From contig NW_003314262.1 of assembly GCF_000143415.4 (NCBI RefSeq), positions 1,692,317 to 1,756,316 of the forward strand: 64,000 bases of DNA. The letters run 5' to 3'. A program made the translations under genes and the position numbers. Below, one piece after another: positions 1 to 11,586 of this stretch. The notes beneath the pieces are model-generated. The model was given only the letters and a program-made list of their open reading frames with translations, was not told the origin of the DNA and did no database searches. This DNA is from Selaginella moellendorffii (taxonomy: Eukaryota > Streptophyta > Lycopodiopsida > Selaginellales > Selaginellaceae). Numbering within the stretch: position 1 is the stretch's first letter; every line of letters starts with the position of its first letter.

Positions 1-1798
1 TTTTTGGATTTATTCAATTCAGATAGATGAACTTTTCCCGTCTCCACAACCTTAATATTAAATAGCACCTCATATCCATTATTTACTAAAAATTTAATCC
101 CTTGGGCTTTATCTAATGCCTTCATGATATTAAACACCACTTCCTGGTGCTCTAGGATATTTAAGTGTGTCTTATTTGATAATGAGTATTTCTCTTTATG
201 ACATTGACTTACTATATCACAACATAAGCAATTTATCCCCCAAGGTATATATCTAACCTTTTTATCCCAATACGAAATCTTGGGTAGTTAACTTCTACCA
301 ATCAAATCAATTATGTTGCATCTTTTGCTTAGTTGCTTCATAATTGTTAAGTTCTACAACTCATTGCTAATGCTTCCACACTTCCATCATTATTTAGGTC
401 ACCACACTTTAAATGTATGCCTTCTAACTTAGGCTATGCTATTCCTATTTCCATTAGGATTTCTTTGGCAAGGGGTTTTTATGAACCCACTAATTTGACC
501 TCAAGGCATCACACTTTAGCATATTTGGTATCTCCACACCATCAATTCTATGAGCTTACCCTTACGACACTTTCCACTTGTGTTTAAGTATTTGCCAAGA
601 CTAAAGTAGTCATTTCTCATGCTAACTATCAATTAGCATTGCACTATAGTGTTCACACGCAACTTTGAGTTAAAGTTACTTTCTTCCAAGAACACTTTTT
701 TCACAACTTTAGTATGGTAAATTTTGCTATTAATGAAATACCCATTATTTTCATATTTGGATCTTATGATTTTTTCTGTCCTTCATAGGGTATAACACAC
801 TTCAGTCCAAATGCTTCCACCAGTTTTTTAGGACCATTCCTTGACTTTACTCGAGTCATCCAACTTTTTGGACTTTACAAATATATGACCTGTAAGGTCC
901 TAGCCTCTTGGCCATTTTTGAGATGCCAGTTCACTAGAATACATCTTCTTGTATTCATGTGTTACTCATAAGGATCATCTTTGTAAGTGTTACTCTGACA
1001 CTTGATTATTTTCCATTCCCTATGGGCTACTTTTGCCTTTTAGGATTATTCATCCATATAATGAATATACCGACTCATCCTCTAAGTACACCTTAAATTC
1101 CTTGGGTTTGTTCTAACATTTATAAAAGATAGCCCCAACTACTATTTCAAAGACTTGTGTCCTCATTTGTATTTGACCTTCCACAACTATTAATTTTTAG
1201 TCTCAAATTTATGAGCATCAGCTTCAATTATATAAGAATAATCTTGTGACTTTTTTATTGTTTTAGAATCTCTATTTTTCCCATGATCCCAACTATAGTT
1301 ATTTATCACAACTACATTAACAAGTTTGCTAAGTTAAATGCTCATCTGAATCACATTCTCAACTCTATGAGGAAAACCTTATATTGTTCCTAAGATCCCA
1401 AAGTCGTTCCCTTATTAGCCCTTTTTTATCCACCATATTGCCTACAAGTGCACACATGGACTGTAATAGACAATTATATCCTCTTGACTTGCTACTCCTC
1501 AAGGATAGGCCCACTCTTAGGACCTTCTGATACCAACACAAGTGGTGATATACTTGACCACCAATAAAATTCAGATTAAAGAATAATTTCGATACCAAAT
1601 TGTAAGTGGCTAATTTTTCCATTCTACTTAAGTCACTTAACCATAACTTCGACCATATGGAGGAGTCTCACTCTCAACTTCTATAAGTTCTATTCTGGAC
1701 TTGGGGACTTATTAGCCCCGAGAATGGCATTTATGCCATTTAAACTTTGCACTTAGTCCAAGTGCTTTATATGTTCAATCCCATGATTGACACCTAAT
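1..1798 (-). mobile_element. Fragment of a non-coding family-C LTR element (call it E), minus strand
   Basis: The first 1,600 bases resemble 25,300-26,900, the 5' internal part of element C, in the same orientation. They end in GATACCAAAT, the complement of an initiator tRNA-Met primer-binding site. At 1601 the sequence changes to TGTAAGTGGCTAATTTTTCC, the inner end of a family-C LTR, which continues to about 1,798 and then breaks into a plus-oriented LTR. No reading frame above about 85 codons is present. The rest of its LTR may be the inverted fragment at 18,267-19,373, so D could have inserted into it; that link is an inference because about 350 bp of LTR is missing between the pieces. Confidence 0.7.
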
Positions 1799-2751
1799 CC
1801 AAAAGTATAGTAGAGAGAGTGTGGGGGTTGGACTATAGTGGAATCAATTTGGTTAAAAAAGGCTAGTATAGCCTAGGAAGGCTATACTCACGTATTAAGT
1901 GATAATATAACCATTGCGAAGTTCAAGGCTAGAGTGAATACAGACAAACAAGCAAGGGGGCTTAGTGAAGTGTTCAAAAGCCGGCTCTAACTCCCCTAGG
2001 AGATCAAATGGTCGATGCTCCTAATCCAAGTGTGGGTACCACTACCTACTTGGATATTTGGCATAGCTCATCAGAACCTTGCTCTAGCCACCTGGTTAGG
2101 GCACCTAAAGGCGGATGGTGGGAAGAGTACCCATGAGGCTTGTATAGGGCTATAATATTTTGAAATGTCATCCCAGAGTCCTAGACTATGAAAAGAAGAA
2201 GAATAGTCCATTTTTGTGGTGATCAAAGATGCAGTCATACAGCGAAGAGGTCCTAGAGGTCATTGGGACATAGTGGTTGAGCTATAGGCCTTGACCCAGT
2301 GGCAATATTGGTGAATATGGCTATGGATGGAAAGGGACTTGATAAGGACTAAAAAAGGGATATTAGGAAAGATTATTCCCCATGTCTACTGGCATTCTAA
2401 AGATGCTAAGGAGTGGATTTGGGATGATCACTCATGGATAGATGGTTTAATCTTTGAGAGATGAGGCTATGATGTAGGTGGTGTTGGACCACTAGTATGA
2501 CAAAGATGAATAGGCATAACTTTAGCATAAAGGGCTGATATGTTAGTGGTACTTTTGAGTATTGTTCATGGGATTGGACATGTGGAGCACTTGGACCAAA
2601 TGCAAAAGTTAAGTGGCATAGATGTCATTCTTGAGGCTAGCAAGTCCTTAAGTTCAAAATAGGACTTATGGAGGCTAAGAGTGAGACTCTTCCATATGGT
2701 TGAAAGTGTGGTTAAGTGACTAAAGTAAAATGGAAAATTTAGACGTTTACA
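1799..2751 (+). repeat. 5' LTR of element D, left end missing
   Basis: The sequence starts inside the LTR at the block CCAAAAGTATAGTAG and runs to the terminal TTTACA, directly followed by a tRNA-iMet primer-binding site. It aligns by eye with 17,330-18,266. The U3 part, including the tandem array, is missing on the left, where it abuts an inverted LTR fragment. Confidence 0.75.
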
Positions 2752-2754
2752 ATT

Positions 2755-2766
2755 TGGTATCTGAGT
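2755..2766 (+). other. Primer-binding site of element D (tRNA-iMet)
   Basis: TGGTATCTGAGT lies 3 bases after the LTR end and matches the plant initiator tRNA-Met complement TGGTATCAGAGC at 10 of 12 positions. Confidence 0.7.
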
Positions 2767-3009
2767 TGTTCCTTAGTCTGACTCTTATTGGCGACTAAGT
2801 ATATCACCATTTGTATTGGAATTGGAAAGTCCTAGGTATGGACCTATCCTCAAGGAGTAGCATGTCAAGAGGACATGGCTCTCCACTCGAGTTCATGCGT
2901 GAACTTGTGTGCAATGTGGTGGATGGAAAAGGGCCAGTAAGGGAACGACTTTGGGATCTTGGGAATAGTATAAGGGTGTAAGGAATCAACTCCCGGAGGT
3001 GTCATAGGC

Positions 3010-3700
3010 TGTCGCGAATGTGACTTTGGGTATCGAAAGTTACCTGTCGACCAGTCCTTACGGACACTCTTACCTTACTGCCACGATGGCAGGAGGTCGG
3101 TATTGCTGGACCCTTTATTGGCCCCTCTTGTTCAAGTGTTAGTAAATTGGACTTAGCATCTGTACTTGGCCGGATGAGCATAAGGACGGAATTCCTAAGT
3201 GTTTATTTGGCCAAGCATACTTGGCCCGGCTTTTTAGTTCTCTTTTGCTCTGTCTTGCACTGGCTTGACAAGAACCCTCGCGTATTGAGATTGGTCCCTC
3301 AATATCGCTGGATGATAGCATACCGTGTTTGCCAAACACCCTCGCTATCATGCCCTTTGTGTTAGTCTCAATTCGTCCCAAATGCTATTTATGGAAAGTG
3401 TCCAGATTTGCTCATTTGGCATATTTACAGAATGTAGAGATCGGCTTGAACACAATGGTGTTCGTCTTGTGTCCAAATTCGCAATCTAAGGACATTCCAT
3501 ATTTAGTAAGTTTCGAGCTTGTCCCAGAGACTAACTTCTAATACTAAGGGAGGCTTGGGGTGAAAGCCCAAAGCGTGTGTTCCTCAAGGGGGGGGGGGCT
3601 GTGGGGGGTTCCAAATGTATAGTAGGGATAGTGGGTAGGTCGGGCATGGCCGACCAACCTGAGGTATAGTTTAGCTCCCGCTTGCGTGCTTGTCCTTGTT
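3010..3700 (+). repeat. Truncated extra LTR of element B
   Basis: This matches 3,978-4,668 nearly base for base, then stops after CTTGTCCTTGTT, where the full LTR continues CTGCGTCC. The next bases, GCGGGTAGGGC, are the internal 3' tail found at 9,821. Both sides of the join carry TCCTTG, so short homology may have guided the deletion or template switch. Confidence 0.9.
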
Positions 3701-3977
3701 GCGGGTAGGGCATATCACACTTTTGTAAGCTAGGTGACTCCCAGAGCAGCAGGGGTGGCTGACACCGTTGGTCATTTCCTTGTCGGCGACAGCCGGAAGG
3801 TGTCTGAGCTGGTAGCGCATCCGCGTTAAACAAAGAGGTTCCCCCTAACTCATTTAAGTTGGTGCATTTCTCACATAGTGTGAGTACCATGAACTTTTTA
3901 TAGAGTTGTTTCCTTGGCGGTATTCTAGACTGGAGTATGCATCGACGAGGACGTCGATCTTCCCAAGGGGGGGAGAG

Positions 3978-5123
3978 TGTCGCGAATGTGACTTTGGGTA
4001 TCGAAAGTTACCTGTCGACCAGTCCTTATGGACACTCTTACTTTACTGCCACGATGGCAGGAGGTCGGTATTGCTGGACCCTTTATTGGCCTCTTTTGTT
4101 CAAGTGTTAGTAAACTGGACTTAGCATCTGTACTTGGCCGGATGAGCATAAGGACGGAATTCCTAAGTGTCTATTTGGCCAAGCATACTTGGCCCGGCTT
4201 TTTAGTTCTCTTTTGCTCTGTCTTGCACTGGCTTGACAAGAACCCTCGCGTATTGAGATTGGTCCCTCAATATCGCTGGATGATAGCTTACCGTGTCTGC
4301 CAAACACCCTCGCTATCATGCCCTTTGTGTTAGTCTCAATTTGTCCTAAATGCTATTTATGGAAAGTGTCCAGATTTGCTCATTTGGCATATCTACGGAT
4401 TGTAGAGATCGGTCTGAACACAATGGTGTTCGTCTTGTGTCCAAATTCGCAATCTAAGGACATTCCATATTTAGTAAGTTTCGAGCTTGTCCCAGAGACT
4501 AACTTCTAATACTAAGGGAGGCTTGGGATGAAAGCCCAAAGCGTGTGTTCCTCAAGGGGGGGGGGGCTGTGGGGGGTTCCAAATGTATAGTAGGGATAGT
4601 GGGTAGGTCGGGCATGGCCGACCAACCTGAGGTATAGTTTAGCTCCCGCTTGCGTGCTTGTCCTTGTTCTGCGTCCGGCTTGGGTCTAAGCCCAAGTTCC
4701 ATTCCATGCTAGCTGGTGGAGTACCCATGTCCTCGCGTTAGGCCACCGGTATGCCGAAATAGCGCGAGACTCCGTTTGGCTCCGTTTTGCGTGCTGGTCC
4801 TGGTATTGGGATGCTGGTTGCTCTAGGACTGTTCCAAGTCGCTCCGGGCCCATGTCCCTTCGCTCCTTGGGCTGTATGCTCGGGAGTTGCTCCGTGGTCC
4901 GGTTCCATCACTCCTTGGCGTCACGCTTGCGAGTTTGGCACCGTTCCTTCGTTCAGTGGCCCAAGGCCCTGAACCTCGGGTTCCTATGGACACGTGGCAT
5001 GGACACGTGGTATGTGACACATGGCATCTGTCACGTGGCACAAAGAGGGTTTAGGTTCCGCTTCGTGGTGTTATCCTATGGTAAATCACCATAGGATAAA
5101 GGGTCAAAACCACGTGCGCTACA
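3978..5123 (+). repeat. 5' LTR of element B
   Basis: It begins TGTCGCGAATG and ends GTGCGCTACA. It is preceded by the polypurine run AAGGGGGGGAGAG and followed by TGGTATCAGAGGATG, a tRNA-iMet primer site at 5,126. It contains a G run near 4,556 and the shared block TCCAAATGTATAGTAGGG. Near the right end two copies of GACACGTGG and one of GTCACGTGG give a cluster of G-box-like CACGTG cores (4,989-5,037), possibly promoter or enhancer sites. Confidence 0.9.
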
Positions 5124-8100
5124 TTTGGTATCAGAGGATGAGTCTCGGCGAGAACTATCCAATGAGATTGGGCAACTAGTCTCGTTGCATACGCAGAGAT
5201 GAAAACGATGATCCGAGTGGGTACACGTTTTGGTGCAAAGATTTCACATTGGTTCCTTGGGATAGGTTTTGGTTACCGTTTTGTATCGTATTATATGAGC
5301 TTGCTCTTGGGCTCATAAGAAGGATTGAGTTGTTCCAGTAGCACGAGTTTGCGCTTGGGCTCATGAGTGAGGCACATTAGCAACTCAAGATTGCACTTTG
5401 AGTTGGCAGGATTAATGATAGCCTATCGGTGGTTCCATGAGTTGTTCCATGTACCATAGGTGCAAATAAACTTTCCCTAGGTTTGTTATGAGTGGCAAAT
5501 AGGCTGGTCCGTAGCTGTTTAGCACGGCACTAGTGGATCCTTCCTAGGCATGATTATAATTGGATCAATCAAGACTGTAGGGATTAATTTATTGGTTCAA
5601 GTAATCATTGCCGTGCTCTCTTATAAACTTTTCTTGGATTGAACTGAAGGCAGTGCGAAAGCAAGCTTGAGGTTTAGTCAAGATGAGGCCGGAAAGAGAG
5701 TCGTCAGGGACGAAGGATCAAATACGTAAATTATTTTCTCTTCTTGGAGAGATGATCTACAACGAGGTGTTAACTCATTGCTTGGGTTCACATCATGCAA
5801 TCAAGAGTCCCTATCTTGATGCATGTTGGAGATGGTGGTCTTACAATGGTGAGTTGTGGGATGGATAGCGGTGAAACGTTATACCATTTTGTCTAGGCTT
5901 GCTATGGAAGACTGGGGTTGCAATGCTCAATTCTTTTCCGGGGAACCTTGCTATTGCTCCTTGAGTAGCTTGGTGTTGGATTAGTGTTGAGTTTGGTCGG
6001 AAAGAGAGTGGCATGAGCTTGTTCGTGTTGTGAACAAAAGTTAGCGATGTTGGGTGTTGTAAATCTCTATTGGTGGAGTGTGGCATTTATGTTGCATTTT
6101 GTCGAATTGAGTTGGCACTTGATACTCACATAAACCTTTGAAGTAATGACATTGGCATTGCTCGTGGTGTTGCTCAATCAATGATCAAGTCATTGTGATT
6201 TCTATATCATATCCATGTGATAATGAGCAATGTGTTTACGAAGTTGCTTGGTTAAACGATGATCAACCCCAAAGTGGTTGATGGAGAAGCTAGTCTACTT
6301 GCACGAAGTAGCATTGTAGTAACTTTGACTGGATTCTCGATGGTGGTTCATTATGCTAAGCTTAAGTAGGTACCTTGTTTACTAGAGTTCACCCATTAAG
6401 ATGTTGGAAAAGGGTTATAGCAGTCATTTGCTATGGCTTGTTGGTTGATCCGTTAGCACTTAGAGTAGATTGTTGAATGGAGAAGATGTATAGTTGGGGC
6501 ATTGACATCACTAGCACTTGTGTTAGTGGAGGTGGCATTGTTATTTCAAGTGATGAGGAAGTTTCCTTAGAGCTTGATTTTCCATGTCATTTTTCTTGTT
6601 AGTGTTTTGGCTTCACATTGGATCTTGAAGGTGGTTGAAGAAAAGTGTTAGTGCAATATGGATATCCGAAGATGTGGTCTTCGTGATCAAGCCTTGGATG
6701 TTCATTTTGCACTTTGCGGATGTCGGTGTTGGATATCGGTTAGATGGGTAGAGATGTTCGAGGCTTAAGCATACTATGGGTCATGAGAATTTGTGTTGAG
6801 GTGAACCTATGTGAAGTTGTTGGTAGGAAGAAGTTGGTTGAGTCTTGAAAGTTTGCATTCCTAGACTGAGAGTTATTCTTTCTCTAGGATGGAAATTTTC
6901 CACAAATTTTCTTAGACTTTTCCAATGGCTGATCTATTGATCATTTTGTCCGGAAACCATTCCATTTTCGAAAGCCAGTACAAACTAGTGAAGGGGTTGG
7001 AGTTGATTTCGGTTGGCTTAGATCTTAGTAGGTAGTTTGTATGATGCGACCCGAAAGGGATGCTAACTTTTGGGGCTAAAACAATTGAGTTGGATAGAGT
7101 CTGGAGTTGGTGTAGAAAAGTGGTTGTTGCGCTTTTCTAAGAAAGGTGACCCTTGTACCTTTCTTTTGTAGCGTTATGCTTGGTGGTAGGTTGCACCTTG
7201 CATTACGTTAAACTCTATGAGAGTAGTGAGCTCTCACTAATCTTGACTTGGTCTTGGTAGCCCTGCGCCTTGGCTGAGGATGGTGATGTCCAACTTAGTT
7301 GTTTGAGGTTGAGATGTTAGTACTTGTACTATAGCTTTGTCTATGAGGAGGTTGTGTACCGATATGAGTCCATCTCATGGTCTTCACTTTAGTTTCGACT
7401 GAGTGTTGATCACATAGCTAGCCTCTTCAAGGCATGCTCAGAGCTATTGGCTAAATGTTCTAGTGAGCTTATTGCGGTTGAATTGGATTTGAGTGGTCAT
7501 TTAGTTTGTGCTTGTCTATGAACTTTTATCTCGTACCTGGGGTATCACGTTCATATTGGGCAAGTATATAACTTGATAACAAGAGTTGGTGTTTGGGTCT
7601 TGTGAAGGCAAGTTGAGGAGTGATTGTTAGTTGCTTTGCAACTAGTGATTACTTGTAGACTTAGTCGAGGACTGTTGACACTTGCTTTGCTTGATGATGA
7701 TTTAGCTGTGATGAGCTTACTTTACTGGATGGTGTTGCGGAGGATCGTGTCATTAGACATACATGGGTTTTCCATGTTGGCATGTCAATTCCTTTGTCGA
7801 TATCATTTGGCTACGTTTGGTCTATAGTGTTGGATTTCATTGAGTCTTGGATGTGGTGATTCACTCCTTGATGATGTGTTATCTGAAATTGAGTATTGCT
7901 AAAGGATTGGTCTCGGATACTAATTAAGTATCTTCGACTTTGGTTAGCTTGGTTGCTAGGAAGTTTTGGGTGGTGATTCACTCTTGCTTTCTTCTAGTTT
8001 TGTTCTGGTGTTGATGGCATTGAAGTGATGCCTTGTCATTGACATTGTTGATATTGAGGTAAAATGAAATGAGATATCTCTCCATAGGATTAATATTGAG

Positions 8101-10097
8101 TTTCATTAGTCTCGATGGAGATAGTGTTGATGGTTTGGTTGTAGCTTTATGTTGTTGGCATTTGTACAATTGCTAGTTAGCAACTGTGTTGATGTTCAAA
8201 TGAACTGAGTGGCAAGTTGAGTTAGTTGTGTTCTAGACGAGATTGTTTAGTAGGGGTTGAGCTTTAGCTTTTCCTTGAAAAGTGATTTAGTCGTGAACTA
8301 TGCTAACTTCCTGAGAGGAAGAATTAGTGTTCGATATTAAACTATTTGAGTCCTTATTGGATTTCAGTTGGGATATATCGATCATTGATGATTTTTCTTA
8401 TGCTTGTTATGAGGTGAGTTACGTCTTGCTGTAGATAGATTCATGGAGGATCGTTTAGTGATCACTTATTGGGCATAGCTCTATTGTGCTTAGCTTTTGG
8501 ATTGATGCAGACATGCTCTTCATTAGCTTTAGCATTATGAAGTTTGGCTTATGGATGTGTTGAGGAAGATATTGTGAGTTGCATCACGATTTCTTCTTTC
8601 ACATTAAAGTTAGCTTTTATGAGACTTGTGATCATTATTAGGCAAGACTTGGCTATAGGCTTCTTCAAGCTTTGGTTCTTTGAGTTTTATGCTCATTGTT
8701 CCATTTGTTAGAAGTTGTTGGGGGAAGGCATTTTTGGCTCTTTAGCTTTGATGTTGAAGTTAGTATTTGCATCTAGCAATCATTGGTGATGATTGACTAT
8801 CATCTAGGATAATTGATTATCCATGTCAAAAAGTTTTGCTTGATTATTGTTGGTATAGAATGGTTTGCCGTTCTTCGGGATGGTGGATTCCTTCTTAGAC
8901 GATGATTATGCATCTCTTTATTGATGGAATGATTGATGATCTTTCATGATGGTTAGTTGTTCTCTTTAATAGCTTTTGGCTTTTCGCAATACCACATGTT
9001 CTTTGTGGTTTGCTCTGGATTGGTCTTTTGGGTTTGAGACATCAATAGGATGTTGCTAACACTTGCTTAGGCAACTTGAGTTCCTTAGTGTTGTTGGCTG
9101 GGATCTATTCAGATTGACTAGTGTAATGGTTAATATGAACAAGCGTTTGTTTGCTTTGCAACATTCATTTTGTTCTGTTGATTATTGCTCGAGTTAGTTC
9201 TCATAGATTAGGATGTTATTTCCTTTGGGTGATACATTCGCGAGCATTGTGCTTGTTAGTCAATAATACTTTGTGTTCTTTGAGTTGTGTTTTGTGAGTT
9301 GTTTGGCATGCTATCTGCCATTTTCGGTAGTTCAGTTTCATCATTGAGTTTACTTGATGATATACTTGCTATTGAATTTTGTTGGATGGTGATTCCTATG
9401 TTTACCACTTATGATGATCTTGGTGGTTCCTCTCTACTATAATACTAGTTTATCGGATGATAACTTACTTGGAATACTTTTGTGTTCTAAAATAAGATTT
9501 ATTCACTGATAATTCCGACTCTAAGATATCATTGTCTATGACTTTGATATTTTCCATCTATTGATCTTTGAATTTGGGCCAGTATAGGCAGACTGGCTTC
9601 GGCACTTCGTGTGCATGTTGAAATCTCTAGTCATGGGGTAGCTACTGTCGACTGGTCACATAACCCGCCTCTCTGTCGATGTTCTTTATTCCGTTGAAAG
9701 GGCGTGACTGTGTAAACAACTCTAACTGCCTGTTTACAGTAGTCTATCTAAACCTTACCGACGGGTTTGGTTTCTTTGCTTAGGAGGGTTGGGGCCTCTG
9801 GCTTCTCTCTCTATGTCCTTGCGGGTAGGGCATATCACACTTTTGTAAGCTAGGTGACTCCCAGAGCAGCAGGGGTGGCTGACACCGTTGGTCATTTCCT
9901 TGTCGGCGACAGCCGGAAGGTGTCTGAGCTGGTAGCGCATCCGCGTTAAACAAAGAGGTTCCCCCTAACTCATTTAAGTTGGTGCATTTCTCACATAGTG
10001 TGAGTACCATGAACTTTTTATAGAGTTGTTTCCTTGGCGGTATTCTAGACTGGAGTATGCATCGACGAGGACGTCGATCTTCCCAAGGGGGGGAGAG
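5124..10097 (+). other. Non-coding internal region of element B
   Basis: It holds the primer-binding site at its left end and the polypurine tract AAGGGGGGGAGAG at its right end. Between them is T- and G-rich sequence full of stop codons in every frame. I see no zinc knuckle, protease, YxDD or integrase motif on either strand. The last 277 bases are duplicated at 3,701-3,977. Confidence 0.75.
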
Positions 10098-11243
10098 TGT
10101 CGCGAATGTGACTTTGGGTATCGAAAGTTACCTGTCGACCAGTCCTTATGGACACTCTTACTTTACTGCCACGATGGCAGGAGGTCGGTATTGCTGGACC
10201 CTTTATTGGCCTCTTTTGTTCAAGTGTTAGTAAACTGGACTTAGCATCTGTACTTGGCCGGATGAGCATAAGGACGGAATTCCTAAGTGTCTATTTGGCC
10301 AAGCATACTTGGCCCGGCTTTTTAGTTCTCTTTTGCTCTGTCTTGCACTGGCTTGACAAGAACCCTCGCGTATTGAGATTGGTCCCTCAATATCGCTGGA
10401 TGATAGCTTACCGTGTCTGCCAAACACCCTCGCTATCATGCCCTTTGTGTTAGTCTCAATTTGTCCTAAATGCTATTTATGGAAAGTGTCCAGATTTGCT
10501 CATTTGGCATATCTACGGATTGTAGAGATCGGTCTGAACACAATGGTGTTCGTCTTGTGTCCAAATTCGCAATCTAAGGACATTCCATATTTAGTAAGTT
10601 TCGAGCTTGTCCCAGAGACTAACTTCTAATACTAAGGGAGGCTTGGGATGAAAGCCCAAAGCGTGTGTTCCTCAAGGGGGGGGGGGCTGTGGGGGGTTCC
10701 AAATGTATAGTAGGGATAGTGGGTAGGTCGGGCATGGCCGACCAACCTGAGGTATAGTTTAGCTCCCGCTTGCGTGCTTGTCCTTGTTCTGCGTCCGGCT
10801 TGGGTCTAAGCCCAAGTTCCATTCCATGCTAGCTGGTGGAGTACCCATGTCCTCGCGTTAGGCCACCGGTATGCCGAAATAGCGCCAGACTCCGTTTGGC
10901 TCCGTTTTGCGTGCTGGTCCTAGCATTGGGATGCTGGTTGCTCTAAGACTGTTCCAAGTCGCTCCGGGCCCCTGTCCCTTCGCTTCTTGGGCTGTATGCT
11001 CGGGAGTTGCTCCGTGGTCCGGTTCCATCACTCCTTGGCGTCACGCTTGCAAGTTTGGCACCGTTCCTTCGTTCAGTGGCCCAAGGCCCTGAACCTCGGG
11101 TTCCTATGGACACGTGGCATGGACACGTGGTATGTGACACGTGGCATCTGTCACGTGGCACAAAGAGGGTTTAGGTTCCGCTTCGTGGTGTTATCCTATG
11201 GTAAATCACCATAGGATAAAGGGTCAAAACCACATGTGCTACA
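10098..11243 (+). repeat. 3' LTR of element B
   Basis: Same length as the 5' LTR and about 99% identical by eye, for example CACATGTGCTACA here against CACGTGCGCTACA. The target duplication TAGGC follows directly. Confidence 0.9.
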
Positions 11244-11285
11244 TAGGCTAAAGGATCCCCGAAAACATGACCGAAATGACAAAGA

Positions 11286-11586
11286 GTTTATCAGATGGGA
11301 CCGAGTCTAAGATTGAGTCCAAGACCGACTCTGAGACCAAGTTCGAGATAGAGTCCGGAATCAAGTCCGAGGCTGAATCGGAGACCGAGTTTGAGACCGA
11401 GTTTGAGACCGAGTTCGAGACAGAGTCCGAGATCCGAATCGGGTCTGAGACCAAGTCCGAGGTCAAGTCCAAAGTCGAGTCCGAGATCGGGTCTGAGATC
11501 GAGTCCAAGACCGAGTCCGAGACTGAGTCCAAAGTCGGGTCCGACATCAAGTCCGAAATCGGGTCCGAGACCGAGTCCGAATACTA
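11286..11586 (+). repeat. GAGTCCGAGACC-type tandem array in solo LTR A
   Basis: Degenerate 6/12-base units (GAG-A/T-CC/TC, GAGACC, GAGTCC) are repeated for 300 bases, ending at the LTR block GGTGAAAGCCCAAAG. The repeats exclude stop codons in several frames, so they create open frames of up to 188 codons that are not genes. Confidence 0.85.

Larger units (their letters stand above)
3010..11243 (+). mobile_element. Element B: young non-coding LTR element with an extra truncated LTR
   Basis: The layout is truncated LTR (3,010-3,700), copy of the internal 3' tail (3,701-3,977), full LTR (3,978-5,123), primer-binding site, internal region (5,124-10,097) and full LTR (10,098-11,243). TAGGC flanks the whole at 3,005-3,009 and 11,244-11,248. 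The two full LTRs are equal in length (1,146 bp) with only about a dozen differences, so insertion is recent. The nearly 5-kb internal region nevertheless has no frame above about 80 codons and no retroviral motif, so it was non-coding when it moved. Proteins must have come in trans. Its insertion into the solo LTR A makes it the youngest layer of the nest. Confidence 0.9.
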
